Below, in pieces: positions 1 through 12,700 of a stretch of DNA of 64,000 nucleotides (position 1 is its first letter; every line of letters begins with the position of its first letter). The position numbers and the translations under genes were made by a program. Source of the stretch: Sipunculus nudus. Taxonomy: Eukaryota > Annelida > Sipuncula > Golfingiida > Sipunculidae. Location of the stretch: contig CM049314.1 of NCBI GenBank assembly GCA_026874595.1, positions 32,697,229-32,761,228 of the forward strand, written 5' to 3'. The notes under the pieces are model-generated. The model was not told the DNA's origin. It searched no databases and saw nothing but the letters and a program-made list of their open reading frames with translations.

Positions 1-794
1 TTCATACTTGGCATAGTTTTGTCACCAAAAGGAAAAGGACTTATCAATATCCCCCGACGGGGGGGGGGGGGGTCCCAACAAAACAAGGGGCATGTAGGAA
101 ACCATGCAGGGAAATTGTTTTGCTGATTAAATCCATACAGTAGTTACGTCAGTTCAGTCAATTATGTATCAGCACTTTCCACAAACTAAGACTTATGTTG
201 ACATGACAGGTTTCACCACCAGATTGACTCATTCATTTAAAAAAGTCATACTGAAGACTTTATTCTGTTTGTAAAGAAAGAAAAGAAATTAAAAGTGATG
301 TCCGAATTCGCTGATTTCATACATAAAAGTATGCTTTTCTTTGTATACATGCCAAAACAGCTTTTATTGCAATATCACTGAATACAGAATCACACATAGA
401 CAATATGACGTCATCTTAAAAAGTTGCCAATATCGTGTTTCAGTTGTTGAATTCAAATTGTCTCGTTTTTTCAAGCCCTTCAAAAATCTGTTCTGTTTTC
501 AGAAAACAACTGAACAGCCTTGACGGGCGCCACCTGGCGAGGATATTCTAAACTAAATGTTTTCAGCTGTCATGTCCTTTCTCCGTGATATGGGTAGTTA
601 ATATAGCGCAGTAGAGTTTTCGTATACTAGCCCTAAATATATGATGGATTTCAATTTTCAATCGTAATTATTAAGCAATCTAAGGAAAATTATTTTTTGG
701 GTGAAGAAACTATCACACGTGAAGATTTAATGTCATGATCGCATTATCAGTAAATATGGGTTAGAATTACTAAGCAGACAGACATCAGATAAAT
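1..794. other. AT-rich stretch without a recognisable gene
   Basis: No coding region, RNA gene or transposon end is recognisable here. The only structural feature seen is a run of 14 G at 59-72, directly preceded by a short C run. The short open frame at 341-523 has no motif or domain and is treated as chance. Confidence 0.6.
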
Positions 795-1562
795 ATAGTC
801 CATGAGCCAGAACAGTCTTAACTACCACATTTGGGGACTAAATGCCATTATGTTTTTCAGTTACTACGGTATTTGAACTGTATGGAAACATGTGATGGAC
901 ATGCAGCACGCCCAGCTAAATGTCTTTTTGGCGGCCATCTTTAAATTATGTGCATTTTTTAATACAATTTAGTTTTTGTTAATTATTTGGTTCGTGATCG
1001 GTCTGGTCCACATTATATTTACCAAGAGCTGTTAAAATGACGAAACATAACTTTCTTCATATACCTAAACAAATTCTTATGAATAATATGAGGTAAATAT
1101 TAAAATATTGAACAATAATGTATTCAAAATAAAAAAAAACGCATTTTTTCTTTTGAGTATGAATATATTTTGCAAAATAAACATTTACCTCAAATGTTTT
1201 TAATGGCTTACATATCTGTAGGCAAAATAACACTGATATGGCATATTTTCAGCGAAATTACTAGTTTTCAGGCTTTTGAAGTGATACTGGGTGGTAACAA
1301 GATTAAAATCACCCAATATCGCCCATCAGCAATAACGTTATTGTAGTTTGAACTAATCATTTCAGATGTCAAGAGGTCAGCTTTTATCACCTTCTATTAT
1401 TAAAATATTGAAGAATCTAGCAAAGTATACCCTCCAATTATACGGAAATCAGGATTTAATTTAAAAAATCCCAAGGCCAACAGTCAAAATGCGAACCTGT
1501 GCAATGGTATATACATCAGGCATAATGCTTTCATGATAACATGCTTGACCATTATAGGGAAG
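795..1562 (+). repeat. Left arm of a diverged inverted repeat
   Basis: This segment matches the reverse complement of 5527-6251 along most of its length. Shared landmarks are the 'agtccatgagccag' end at 797 (opposite 'ctggctcatggact' near 6237-6250), the stretch around 'ctaaatgtctttttggcggccatc', and the far end around 'atatacatcag'/'catgataa.atgcttga'. Small indels and substitutions are frequent, so it is clearly older than the 7.2-kb duplication. The two arms are about 4 kb apart. They could be two copies of one dispersed repeat in opposite orientation or the ends of a decayed DNA transposon. No transposase remnant was recognised between them. Confidence 0.8.
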
Positions 1563-1919
1563 GAATTGATTCATGTTCACTATATTTATATTTATTATAA
1601 TATAGGTTTCAGTTAGTTTGATGTATAAATAGTATAAAATCACTTGACGGACGTTTCAAATTCATGGCTAAATGTATTTTTTGTGCCTGTTATACAATAT
1701 GGCAGCTTTGTTTTTCCCGTTCTTTAACATAATAGATATTTGGATTTAGAAACGATTTTGTCTGAAATAAAAATGAACTGATATAGCAAATGTTTAGTAT
1801 ATCGTTACACTTTTGTTCAGCCCATATTCTGGTTAACATTTAAGCTTTAATATAATAATATTATTGGATATAAGAAAAAGCAATATTATTTTAAAATATA
1901 AGAACATTGCTACTTTATG

Positions 1920-1924
<5 letters not shown>

Positions 1925-1968
<44 letters not shown>

Positions 1969-1974
1969 CCCCCC
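1925..1974. repeat. (CT)n microsatellite ending in a C run
   Basis: About 20 uninterrupted TC units followed by a run of 9 C. Overlapping open frames here (1864-2179) encode Ser-Leu repeats and are artefacts of the microsatellite. Confidence 0.97.
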
Positions 1975-2372
1975 ATTTTATATTATATTTATATTTATTT
2001 TTATTTTATTATACTACTTTTTTATACTGCCACCTTTGGATCTATTTGAAACGACCCCTCCTGTTGCAATAAATAGAAACTCCCCTCATAGTCCAGTAAA
2101 ACCGGGTTTCATTTTGGAACAAATTTTGACAAATTATTTTGCTACCATGCATTCCTCTATGGTACCCAGGCTGATATAGTAAAGTCAACAGGAATCCCAG
2201 GAAAGGGAAATATAGATAATTTCATTTACCATAATGCCATAAAAAGCCACATTCGAATTTTCATGGACACATGTTTTATAATAAGAAATGTTTCATACTT
2301 TTGAACAATGTGTATTATAATTAAAAAGCATAGTTCATTCACTGGAAAAGGCAAGGATGTGAACACTTTACC

Positions 2373-2750
2373 GCCAAACATTTAGATATATGAAAAGATT
2401 TCGACTTTTTAAACCCAGTTTTGTTTATATTATATTAATTTACTATTAGGTCTTTCCACTGTTCAAAACAGGACAACGGTGAACCTCTTTATGGATCAAT
2501 GAACAGAAATAATTGGAATATACATTTCGTTATTATATATTACAGGAAAATGTAACGTGCAAAAATATATGTGAATGTTAATTTTTTGATTTATCTTAAA
2601 GCCAAACATTTAAATATATTAAAATGTTTTGACTTTTAAAACTTTTTTTTTATATTATATTCATTTACAATAAGGTCTTTCCGCTATTTATAACAGTACA
2701 ATGGTGAACCTCTTTATGGATAAATGAACAAAAATAATAAGAATATGACT
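2373..2750. repeat. Imperfect direct repeat, two units 228 bp apart
   Basis: Unit one begins 'gccaaacattta' at 2373 and unit two begins with the same words at 2601. Both continue through 'aggtctttcc.ct' and 'ggtgaacctctttatgga'. Divergence and small indels show an old tandem duplication. Confidence 0.8.
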
Positions 2751-5526
2751 ATAAGACTATGTTGTGTAGGCGTATTTATTTATTTATTTAACTATTGTTT
2801 GCAAGAGTGGTTATGCCTAGAATGTTTAGACATTTTCTAAATATATTTACTCAAATTCTAGAATAAGCACACAAAACGGTTAAACGTATATGGTTTCGAC
2901 TAAATCAGAAATCAAAGAGAAATGTTCTCAAACAATTAATTATGTCCTCATGAAATATTTGAGGCAAATTAATCCCGCAATTTCTAAATGATTTTTATAT
3001 CTCAATTTTGAAATCCTTTGACAGAAGAAATTCTTAACGTATTGGTCAGCAATCCTGAACGTCTGCCGGCTTTTTGATCCAGCATTTTTCTGATCACTAA
3101 ATACCAGCGCCGCATACAGTGTTTTATGTTTGATTTAACATAGACATGAGTCACTGATAAATATAATCTCTTATACCTATAAATCTATCACAGTTAAAAA
3201 AAAACAAATATTGACAAGAAATTGGTCTCAGACAACGTATAATATATGTATATGACATATAATAAGATTCATTTTCACATAATAATAATTAGCTATAGTG
3301 ACCAGCTACTTTAGAAAAGAAGATGACCCAGTTTAAAATGTTTTCCCACCTTTTATAGACGTGCCTATTTTAACGAATTGATCATTCTTTTACTGGGGAG
3401 TAAATGAGATATTCACATGCGTGATTCGCGTAATAAAAGTAATATAGTGATATAGAACCTATGAAATATTTGCTCTCCAAGGGGGCCGCTTAAAACAGAG
3501 TAATTTTGGTGACCCAGCATTGATTTCACGCCATGTTTCAACAACTTTTTATCACAAAACCCATGTTTCCTTATTAGTGTGAAAATCAAAAGTCAGTTGA
3601 GCTAAACAAAATAAACACCTTAATTATCAAAAACCGAATTTGTAATGTTTATTCTACTTTTCAATTTAATTTCAAAGTGGTTTATTGTATGATTATTAAC
3701 AAAATCACAATTAACGAAATCATATTGTTATTTTAATATGCAATAAATAATTTCAATTGCACACAACGTCAGAGAAACTCTACAGGAACTTTTTACTGAC
3801 AATATTGAATAATTATATTTCTTTATTTGTAACGTTTTTGGTTTATGCGTGTGATGTTGTTTTATTTCTAATTACAGAGACTGTGACATATGTGAAGTCT
3901 CGGAAAATGTTATGGTATATGCATGTGTACAAGACAACATATTTTCTCTGGTGATATTTCTGACCGAATGCTTGCAGCCATATTAAATTCTCCAAAAAAC
4001 TGCTCGTGTGTGTAATGTTTGTTTTCAAGATATTAAGTTACTTGTTGAATATCCTGGATTCCGTCATAGGTAGTCTGACTTTGTGTTTCTTTCAGGTCTT
4101 ATCATGTCCCTTGCTTATCATGTCCCCTTGCATGGGGTAGTTGTGTGTAGGTGTGGCCAAAAGCAGGTTTTTAACTGGAAGTCCGGAGTGTTCATCACAC
4201 ATTCCTGTGTACTTTTCGAGCGGTTAGGGATCACTGAAATATTTTATAATATGATTTATGTTTTAGTGTGGTAGTCTACAAATTTCCATATTCATTAGCC
4301 TAGAAGGGGCTGGAAGGGACACCCTTCTCCCACCCCGTTAAATTCTCAGGAACAGCAAGAGCAAGTATCCTAAAATTTTATGCCAAAATCAGTGATATGT
4401 CAAATGTTGAAATATTGAGTTTTTTTTGTGACACAGACTTCATTGACCTGTTTATGGTCAAAACTCTTTTAATTTTATCCCTTTTCAGCTTCTGCATCTA
4501 AATCTGTAACGATGAAATTGCAGGCCGAATGATAAATATTTTCACAAGAATTATCCTTGGGTAGGGTTGTCCCAGAATACACCGAGTACATTGATCAAGG
4601 AAAGCTGAAGTTGGTCAGTATCAAACTAAGTATCAAACTGAGGGCTGCAATAGTCTTTTTCTGCAAACCTGTTGTTTCAAATTCTGTAAAATTTGCACCA
4701 AAACGATTCTTATATGTCCTTCTTTGATCAGATTTTACTTAAAAGATTTCGGCTGAATTATTTGACCGTTTTAAATTAAAGGACATTTAAATAACTTAGT
4801 AAACAAAGCTAGTACATTTGATGTAGTAACAGACTGAGCTCTCTTGGTATAAAAGCAGAAGTCTACTGACAAACATAAAAGTTATTGGTGTCCATGTCTA
4901 TTTTTATCTTTAGCAGAACGCCAACTGTTTTAGATTAGACAACAGGTTAAAAGAACAGTCAGTGCAGCCCGGTAAAGGTCAGTAGCTACACCTGGCACTT
5001 AGCCACAGTTGACATTGGGGGCAACTGCCTTTTTCAGTTGAGCTTTGTCAGCGTTGTTGACCATACTCAAGAACATTTCATGTATCAACCTGAAAAGTTG
5101 GCAAGTGAATGCATCGTTGATGGCTATCACCAGCTTAAATGATTTTTGCACAGTGTATGTTCCTGTTTAAAACAGTTTTGATTTTATATATCAGCCTGAA
5201 ATTAGGCATATCTGTACATATTGGACAGCTTTGTCATGTACAATACCTGTGGCGCCATCTACAATTGTTTCATGTATATATGCATATAGCCGAAGAGTGG
5301 TTTGAATTATCTTCATGGAATTTTGTATGTCCATACATGCTGAATGGCTTTCTTATACAAAAAACTGGTGGTGCCATTTACAATCAGTTTTATGTTGTAT
5401 ATAAGCTTTTTTACCAGGAGTGAAGCGGTGTAATTGGTGCTTGCACTTAGGTTCAAAATGTTTGGTACTTGTTATGTACATGTACGTGTCAAACATGTAC
5501 TTGAAAAGCAATCAAGCACTTTTCGT

Positions 5527-6251
5527 ATAATGATCAAGCATATTATCATGGAAGCATTATTCTAACTGATGTATATCCCATTGCACAGGTTCGCATTAGG
5601 TCTTTAGGCCTTTTTTTTAATGAAATCCTGATTCTCGTCTAAATAGAAGATATACTTTGCTAGATTTTGACAATATAGGATGATAGAAGGTGACCTCTTG
5701 ACCTCTTTAATGATTTATTTAAACTACAATAACTTGATTGCTGACGAGCGATATTAGGTGATTTTCTCTTGTTTTCACACAGCATCACTTCAATAGCCTA
5801 AAAACTATTGATTATTTTGTGAACATATATGTAAGGCATTCAAATTATTGGAATATAATAATTATTTTGCAATATATAAAAATATATTCTAAAGATAAGT
5901 TTTTTTTTTATTTTTTTAATCCAAAATGATCCAATATTTTAATATTCATCTCAAATAATTTAACAAAATAAGTTTGGGTATCTGTTGAAAGTTATATTTC
6001 GCCATTTTATCAGCACTTGGTAAATATAATGTGGCCGATCAAAAACCAAATTATTACCAAAAATTAAATTGTACACACAAAATTGACACATTTTAAAGAT
6101 GGCCGCCAAAAAGACATTTAGCTGGGCATGCTGCATGTCTATCACATGTTTTCATACAGTTCAGATGCTATAGTAACTGAAAAACATAACAGCATTTAGT
6201 CCACCTATTTGGTAGTCAACCCCATTTTTGGGGGGTCTGGCTCATGGACTA
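5527..6251 (-). repeat. Right arm of the diverged inverted repeat
   Basis: Reverse-complement partner of 795-1562. The breakpoint of the 7.2-kb tandem duplication (5831) falls inside this arm, so only its right part (5831-6251) is present again in the second duplication copy (from 13048). Confidence 0.8.
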
Positions 6252-7597
6252 ATACAGTTGAAACTTTTTGCTGCCAATCTGGCCTAAATATTGCAAATTA
6301 TAGTCAATTATGGAAATTTTATATTCGCCAGCCCGTAGCAAATCAACAGTCACGAATACTTAAAATCTACAGCTCAAAATATATGATAAACCTTCACCAA
6401 AACAGCTATATTATAATGAGTACCTGGAGAGGATGGGAACTTCAAAAACTGAATTTCTCAGCCTCCCCCCCTCCCAAAAAAACAAACAAAAAAAACATTG
6501 TAATAGAGTACTTGCAATGTTTCTTTCTCGGGACAATGAAACTCAAGTTATTGACATTTTCTAATCTGGCGGCCATATTGGAGTATCCCTAAAATTTCAT
6601 TTGAACAGTTATAACTGCAGTTAGGTTGATTTCGTTAATGGGATAACCAAGGTTCATTTTTTTTAAAAATATAAATGGAAATTTGTGGTAATTCATATAT
6701 CACATTTGTGTTGGTATTCAAAGGCGCCCGCAGAATCAATCTGCTCAGATTAGATTTGTTTAGAATTTAACATATTGGTGTTATTGCTTAATTCAATAAT
6801 GCCCCAATAGGTATAATATAAATAATTGGTTTAATTTGCATGTCCGAGCAGTATATATACCTTTTTATTTATTAAGACCGTTAAAATCACGGAAATGGCA
6901 GGCATTTGAAAGTGTTTAAGATAATTCAGTTAACACCCGCTAGATGGCAGCATCTAATAAAGACAACGCATTTTGGTGGCCACAGAATGGTGGACGGAAG
7001 CAATAGTTCTCGAGGGGAATTATTGACATAAAGTTCACTTTTCTTTTTTTATTGGGAGTTTAGAATTCACCACTTGTATGCTTAAATTTTCCTCTTTTAT
7101 GAGAACTTTTGAATTCAGTAACTTAAGGTATCGTTATTGTCAAACCCCTATGTTTTAATTGATCCAAAAGTTGTTCTGAATTCATATTAGGCCCCATAAA
7201 ATATACATTATTTTTAACCTGGTATAGTAATTTTTCTGAATGTATACATATTGGGAGATAAAAAAAACTTTGAAAAAAAAAATAAATAAAAGGTACGTTA
7301 TTTCAAGCACCCAGTAATGTTTGATTATAGTCTGTCCAACCATGGGGCGCCCCTTCGGATTTTTGCGATAATTTCGAATGCAAATATTTCAGTTCAGTAT
7401 ATGACAGTGACAGAACATTCTGAGCACTATATTCTGAGATATTTGATTCCAAGTTATTAAATGTATTCCAACTTTTATTTTTGTTTTTCCCCTTTCATCT
7501 ATTATATACCCTGAGACAGAAATTTTTAATTTTGATTCAATAAACAATCGAAATTCCCTTTCTAAACAAGAAAGACACAGAAAAGGAAAACAAAAAA

Positions 7598-7598
<1 letters not shown>

Positions 7599-7665
<67 letters not shown>
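7599..7665. repeat. (TA)n microsatellite in duplication copy 1
   Basis: About 33 TA units. The homologous tract in copy 2 (14806-14831) has only about 13 units, which shows rapid length change since the duplication. Confidence 0.97.
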
Positions 7666-7667
<2 letters not shown>

Positions 7668-8837
7668 TTACAGGGCTTTTAGGAAAGCGTCGTTGATACT
7701 CATAATATCATTCGGACACCGTTTTTTGGAGTCCAGGCGTCCCAACTGATGCGCGAAATAGATCAAAATTTGCTCTTGAAGTAGTCACTGGCTATTGCTG
7801 ATTACCTCAAAAACTAGTCACTACTGTAAGCACTGTGCTGATACCTTACCCTTTAGTTTCACTTTAATCAAATAATTCCCCTAATATAAGGATAAAATTA
7901 CGATATAAAAAGAAAATCGAATTTACACAACTCTTCAAAATTTAACACACAGCGCATCCAATTGGAACACTCCCAACGTAAATTTAACGCGCAAAAATTT
8001 TGTCCTAAGTCTCCCGGACTCTTAAAGGTTGCTACCCAATGAAAACCTACATATGTACATATGTCATTATATTAGAAACTAGAAATCAGTTAGAGACCTC
8101 ATATTTACCTCCGCAACATTCTGGATCACCGGATCCGAAATATAATGTGGATCCTGCTCAACTCTGGTATGTTCCTTGTTAACACAGTGGGTATATGAAA
8201 CTAAGGCTGCCAGTCAGAACAGGAGCGGCCCCTAGTACAGGACTCTGGTTATCGGCCAGAATAAGTAAATCGTAAAAGGTGAATAATCCTTTAAAATCAT
8301 AATATGGTGATCAAAATTACCGCCTAAATTACATGGACTGTTCTTACCATATCCCTCGAAAAATTTAATTAAAATCCGATTACGTTAATTTTCAAATTTT
8401 TCTTCTGCACATTTATATATTATATACATTTATATAACAAATAAGTTTTGAATGAGCGTATAAACCATATATGTGACAAAAAGGAACACGGTTAAATGTG
8501 TAGGAGCAGGTAATATTGAAAGTCAGTTGCATCAGCTTTTTTATATAGTACGTAAATAAACACGTTTATGATCAAAGCATTTACCAAATTTTATTTTCGA
8601 AATATTCTTACAGCTTCATCTACATACTGTCATCAACAGTTAACATCAACAGCATCTTTTTCACTGGTATTGAAACAGGTTTGAGACTTTTATTATCTCA
8701 GTAAGTATGCATTGTGCATTATTACACGCAGGATTTACGCCGCTATCCTAATACGTTCAAGACCCGGGTGTCCTTGCTAGAGGACGCATCGTTAATCCGT
8801 CATGAACTATACAGCAGTGATGCAGCCGAGTCTACAC

Positions 8838-8970
8838 CATCTTAGCTCAACCACAAGTCTGAGTCCGGGCCGCTCGAGTCCAAGTCCAAGTCCGAAACCT
8901 TGAGGTTCAAGCTCAAGTCCACCCTGTTCGAGTCCCAGTCATTTGACACCCGAGTATAAGTCCGTGTCAA
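8838..8970 (+). repeat. Degenerate GAGTCC/AAGTCC hexamer repeat
   Basis: The hexamers GAGTCC, AAGTCC and variants recur about a dozen times. The same stretch appears in duplication copy 2 near 16030-16145. A related GAGTCC-rich segment lies in an intron of the guanylate cyclase gene (54850-55275), so this is a dispersed repeat family rather than a local oddity. Confidence 0.7.
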
Positions 8971-9509
8971 ATACAAATATCCTTAAAAAGCAATTTAAAA
9001 TGGAAATTTTAGATTTTCATGTACGTTTTTAAGCTCTTAATATAATGGTTGATTACATTTATAGCCCCGGATGCCGAGGAAAGCTTGATTTATATGGTGT
9101 TATTATTTTGTAATATTCTGTTCGTAGTGCCCACGTGTACATAAAGTCGTTATAATACTAGTGAGTGACAGTTTATTTGTATAGGATTCGAGATGGACTA
9201 CATCACTCGAGTGCTACATCACTGCCATACGGAAAATCTGCCCAAAATGGTCATTACTGCTTTATGACGTCTGACGGTGATTTGATAAGACATGCCAACC
9301 TGTTAACGAAGCTATACTAACAAAAATTACCTGTCATTAGTAGCCAAGACAGGCTGCCGTGAGACTAGGCCGAGAGGCTTCAGCACTGTGGTCTGCACGA
9401 CAGCACGAAGTCAGGGGCCATGTCAGGACTTTGAATGGCAGGGAAACGTGGAGCAATCGGACTGAGCGTGACCGAAGAATTTATCAGTTCTGACACGATA
9501 ATCTAGTAC

Positions 9510-9785
9510 GTAGTTGCCTTCGCCAAGAAGGTATGCTTTCATCCCCGTTCGTGTGTTTGTGTGTTTGTTAACAATGTAATTCACGCAATCATGAATGGAA
9601 ACAGTTATCAGGGCAATTCGAGAATGGACCAAGGAAGAATCGATTAGACTTTGGTGTGGATCCGGCATGTTATCTGGATTCACGAATGACTTAAAAGAAT
9701 ATTCACACCTTTGCAATGAACCTTGGATAATGGACCGAATAAGTGAATGCAAGCACATGGCGGAGGTTTAAATGCAGTTTTCTAG
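9510..9785 (+). repeat. Dispersed repeat R1, copy a
   Basis: R1 is a family of about 270 bp seen at least nine times in the window. Landmarks in order are a CCTCCGCC-like start, 'ttcgtgtgtttgtgtgtttgtt', a 'caatcatgaa' segment, 'gaagaatcgattaga.tttggtgtggatc', and 'ccgaataagtgaat' before a GGCGGAGG-like end. The inverted CCTCCGCC/GGCGGAGG ends suggest a small DNA element. No coding capacity is seen. The open frame on the opposite strand (9423-9758) is a by-product. Confidence 0.85.
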
Positions 9786-11595
9786 TATTAATAAAGTCTG
9801 TCATTTTTTAATGATTAGTCCTTTTTAATTAAGATTTGTGTTATGAGAAAAATGACGACAACACGGGCATGTAACGTGGCCTATGTTTGAGACGCTTGCG
9901 TTGTAACTGTAGCCTATTTTAGGCAAGCTATACACTGGGCATACAGTAAGACATTTTAAAATTATTGGATTAGGTGCATGATTAATTAATATTTACAAAT
10001 AGTTTAAAAATTGCAAACAACTACATGAATTCCATCTTTATATCGCCAATCAGAGTTTCCTTGCGGCAATAGGCTTTTTATATAGAGCACCATATGCAGC
10101 CAAGCATTGCATCCCTGTAGGTCAGGCATAATTTCCGGGGGAAATATAAATACATGCACGGAGATATACATTCCGATATGAATCGTGGATTTTTTTTTTG
10201 CGATTCAATACAGGTGCCGGTTTATGTAGAGTAAAATAATATATGCCTAATAAGTGAGACACTGTACACAAAAGAAGAAGAAGAAGAAAAAAAAATAGTT
10301 TTTCAACGAGTTGAAAATGAGACTGAGACTTGTTACATGAGACTGGGTTTTATGCTGTCGGCATATACAATGACATAATAAAAGAACTGGGCATTTCATA
10401 CTCTCAACATGATGTTTGTCGATACAACACTGTAACAGGCAAGGTCTTTCCAATGGCAAATGGGAACAGAAGACTGCTTTTGGCAAACCCTGTACAAATA
10501 AAAGCCTGTCAGAATATTATATTATCAAGAGCAGAATTGATAAAAACATACTCGATACGACAAAGGGATAGTAAAAAGGAAAGCCTTCACCAGGTGTGCG
10601 GGTCATTGATTGCAGTCTCGTTTTAAGGGAATAGTTTTAGGGAATTATTATTTCGAATTTTGTACATTTATTTAAGTACTGACAGTATATTGTGTCACAG
10701 TTATACATTTATTTAATTCATTTAACAAATTCATTCTCATATTTGCATTATATCCAGGAATTAAATACGGCATTAAATTGAGCATAGCAGACAAAGAATG
10801 TTTCATGATTTGTGACAACTGTTTTACATATTACGCATTTTGTGTTATTTGATCTAGCTCAGTTCTTCTTTTTCTGTGTAATTAGATACTCTTTTTGGAC
10901 TGTCAGGTTACTTGTATAATGGAAACCTACATTATAGTGCTTCATTTGGAAAGCTCAGCACAGGCCCAGTTAATCAAGCTCTGTTAAGAGTTTGCTAGAC
11001 TCGTGGTTTGTGATTTGTGTATGACATCTTATTGTGTGTGTACATATGGTTTATGAAGTGACCAGTTTTCGAAATATTTTGCTTTATTAATCTACAGTTA
11101 CAACTGAGATCATAATCCAAACCCCAGGTCATTGCCTCCGTTTATTTCCCTTCGCGTGTACGCGTTTTTTAACAACTCCTAGTTTGTTTGTTTGAACTCA
11201 CGCAGTAATGAAATTTTCAAGGCAGTGGGGATAACCCAGTATTAAAGTGTTATATTGTTACCATTAGGACTAAATGTCTCACTGGATGCTGATAGGTACA
11301 TGTATTTGTTTAACTTTTGGTTTGTCTATGTTTTTCGCAAAATTTTGTCAACGGGTTTTTTAATTTCGTGGAGTGTTAGGATGAAAGCCAAAGGAACAGT
11401 CCATTACATTTTAGGGGTAATAAGAATGAACATCATGTTTTGTTTTCAAATGCTTCCTTTCCATTGGTTTGGGGGTGGGGGGGGGGGGGGGAGAGGGAGC
11501 ATTGTTATCGAGCTTACAAAGACAAAGAGTTGTTGCGAATGGAGTGACAAACATTTTCTCTGTTGCTGTTTAGTTGTTGCCTCTGATCACTTTTT

Positions 11596-11857
11596 CTTTT
11601 TATTTAATTTTTTTGGTGGAGGGGACCGCTTCCACTTTAAACACCTCTTCATAGCGTTTACTTATGTCCCCGGTTCTTCCTGAAATTGCTGACAGAGTCT
11701 GACATCCACCCACGTCCCCATTATGCCGGAGAAAGCCCGATACCGGAAAGGCTACTCTAGGTAAAGGTTCGTTATAGGCCGACACTGTCAGATTCGAACC
11801 TACATCTCCGAGTGCACCGGCTCTGCCATGACACGCTAACCACTCGACCGCAGGGAC
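11596..11857 (-). mobile_element. tRNA-derived SINE, copy in duplication unit 1
   Basis: On the minus strand the element begins GTCCCTGCGGTCGAGTGG, which fits an RNA polymerase III A box (TGG-type, GGTCGAGTGGTTAGCG). About 50 bases later comes 'GGTTCGAATCT', a good B box. A tRNA-unrelated body follows and the element ends in an A-rich tail (opposite the T-rich stretch at 11590-11620). This is the standard layout of a tRNA-related SINE moved by a partner LINE. The parent tRNA cannot be named with confidence, although the head resembles a serine or leucine type with a long variable region. Confidence 0.75.
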
Positions 11858-11865
11858 TTTCTTCT

Positions 11866-12125
11866 TACCTTGTTGGGTATGCACTCATTCCCATTCGTGT
11901 GTGTGTGTGTTTGTTCACAACATAACTCATGCAACCACGAACGTAATGTCCGGAAATGTTCAGGGCAGTGCGGGAATTGGCCAATGAAGAATCGATAAGA
12001 TTATTGTGTGGATTGGGCACATGAACCGGATTCAGGATCGTCATCAAGGAATATTCACAAATATAAAGATATTTATGAAGGAAAGAACCCGGGATATTTG
12101 CCGAATAAGTGAACATGGCAGAGGC
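11866..12125 (+). repeat. Dispersed repeat R1, copy b
   Basis: Same landmarks as copy a: the GT-rich stretch at 11897-11915, 'gccaatgaagaatcgataaga' as two pieces around 11980-12000, and 'ccgaataagtgaac' near 12100. It lies immediately beside the SINE head, with only about 8 bases between them. Confidence 0.85.
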
Positions 12126-12424
12126 TTCTATTCCATAGAACGCAGATTTCTAGTTTTTCTATGTATTCATGTCGCTTGTTGTTTTGCTGGGGTCTGTCTC
12201 GCCTGTTCCGGGCCTCTCTATAAATCGTGTTATTTAAGTCATTTACCTGTAAAAAAAACCCATCTCGGATGCGGTCTAGACATAAGCCGGAAACACATCC
12301 CGAGGATTCAGGTTTCTGACAGTAATCGTAATGAGCCAGCAACACCACTAACGTCATCTTTGACTGTTCATGGATGGACAAAAATGTAAAAATCGACTGC
12401 TGACGACAAATCTGTAACAATTTT

Positions 12425-12700
12425 AGCATCCGCCAGAAGGGTATGCATTCATCCCCGTTCGTGTGATTGTGTGTGTGTTTATGTGTTTGTTCAATATCTA
12501 ACTCTGGCAATCATGAACGGAGTCGTATGAAATATTTCGGGCATTTCGGAAATGGGCCAATGAAGAGTGGATTAGATTTTGGTGTGGATCTGGCACATGG
12601 TCAGGATCAAGGAACGTCGTCAAGGAAGAGTCACAAATGTACAGTAACTCATGCATGAATGAACCCTGAAATATGGGCCGAATAAGTGAATTCTAGAAAC
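12425..12700 (+). repeat. Dispersed repeat R1, copy c
   Basis: Third copy within the duplication unit. It starts at 'gcatccgccagaaggg' and ends after 'gccgaataagtgaattctag'. The spacing between copies b and c is about 300 bp of sequence not otherwise repeated. Confidence 0.85.

Larger units (their letters stand above)
1563..5526. other. Spacer between inverted-repeat arms, no gene recognised
   Basis: About 4 kb with only short open frames in all six frames. Visible content is a (CT)n microsatellite (1925-1974), an imperfect 228-bp direct repeat (2373-2750), and otherwise AT-rich unique-looking DNA. The open frames at 4083-4274 and 5139-5423 have no family motif and no convincing splice context. 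Confidence 0.55.

Noticed and set aside
4083-4274. Short plus frame as an exon of an unknown gene
   Set aside because: No domain, no paired exon in consistent phase, and local short repeats ('cttatcatgtcccttg') explain the sequence.
9423-9758. 111-codon minus frame also present at 16599-16934
   Set aside because: The match is explained by the recent 7.2-kb duplication, and the frame lies across an R1 repeat. No independent conservation or domain.
10330-10626. 98-codon plus frame in duplication copy 1
   Set aside because: The same region in copy 2 (about 17520-17820) carries indels and substitutions that break the frame; no recognised motif.
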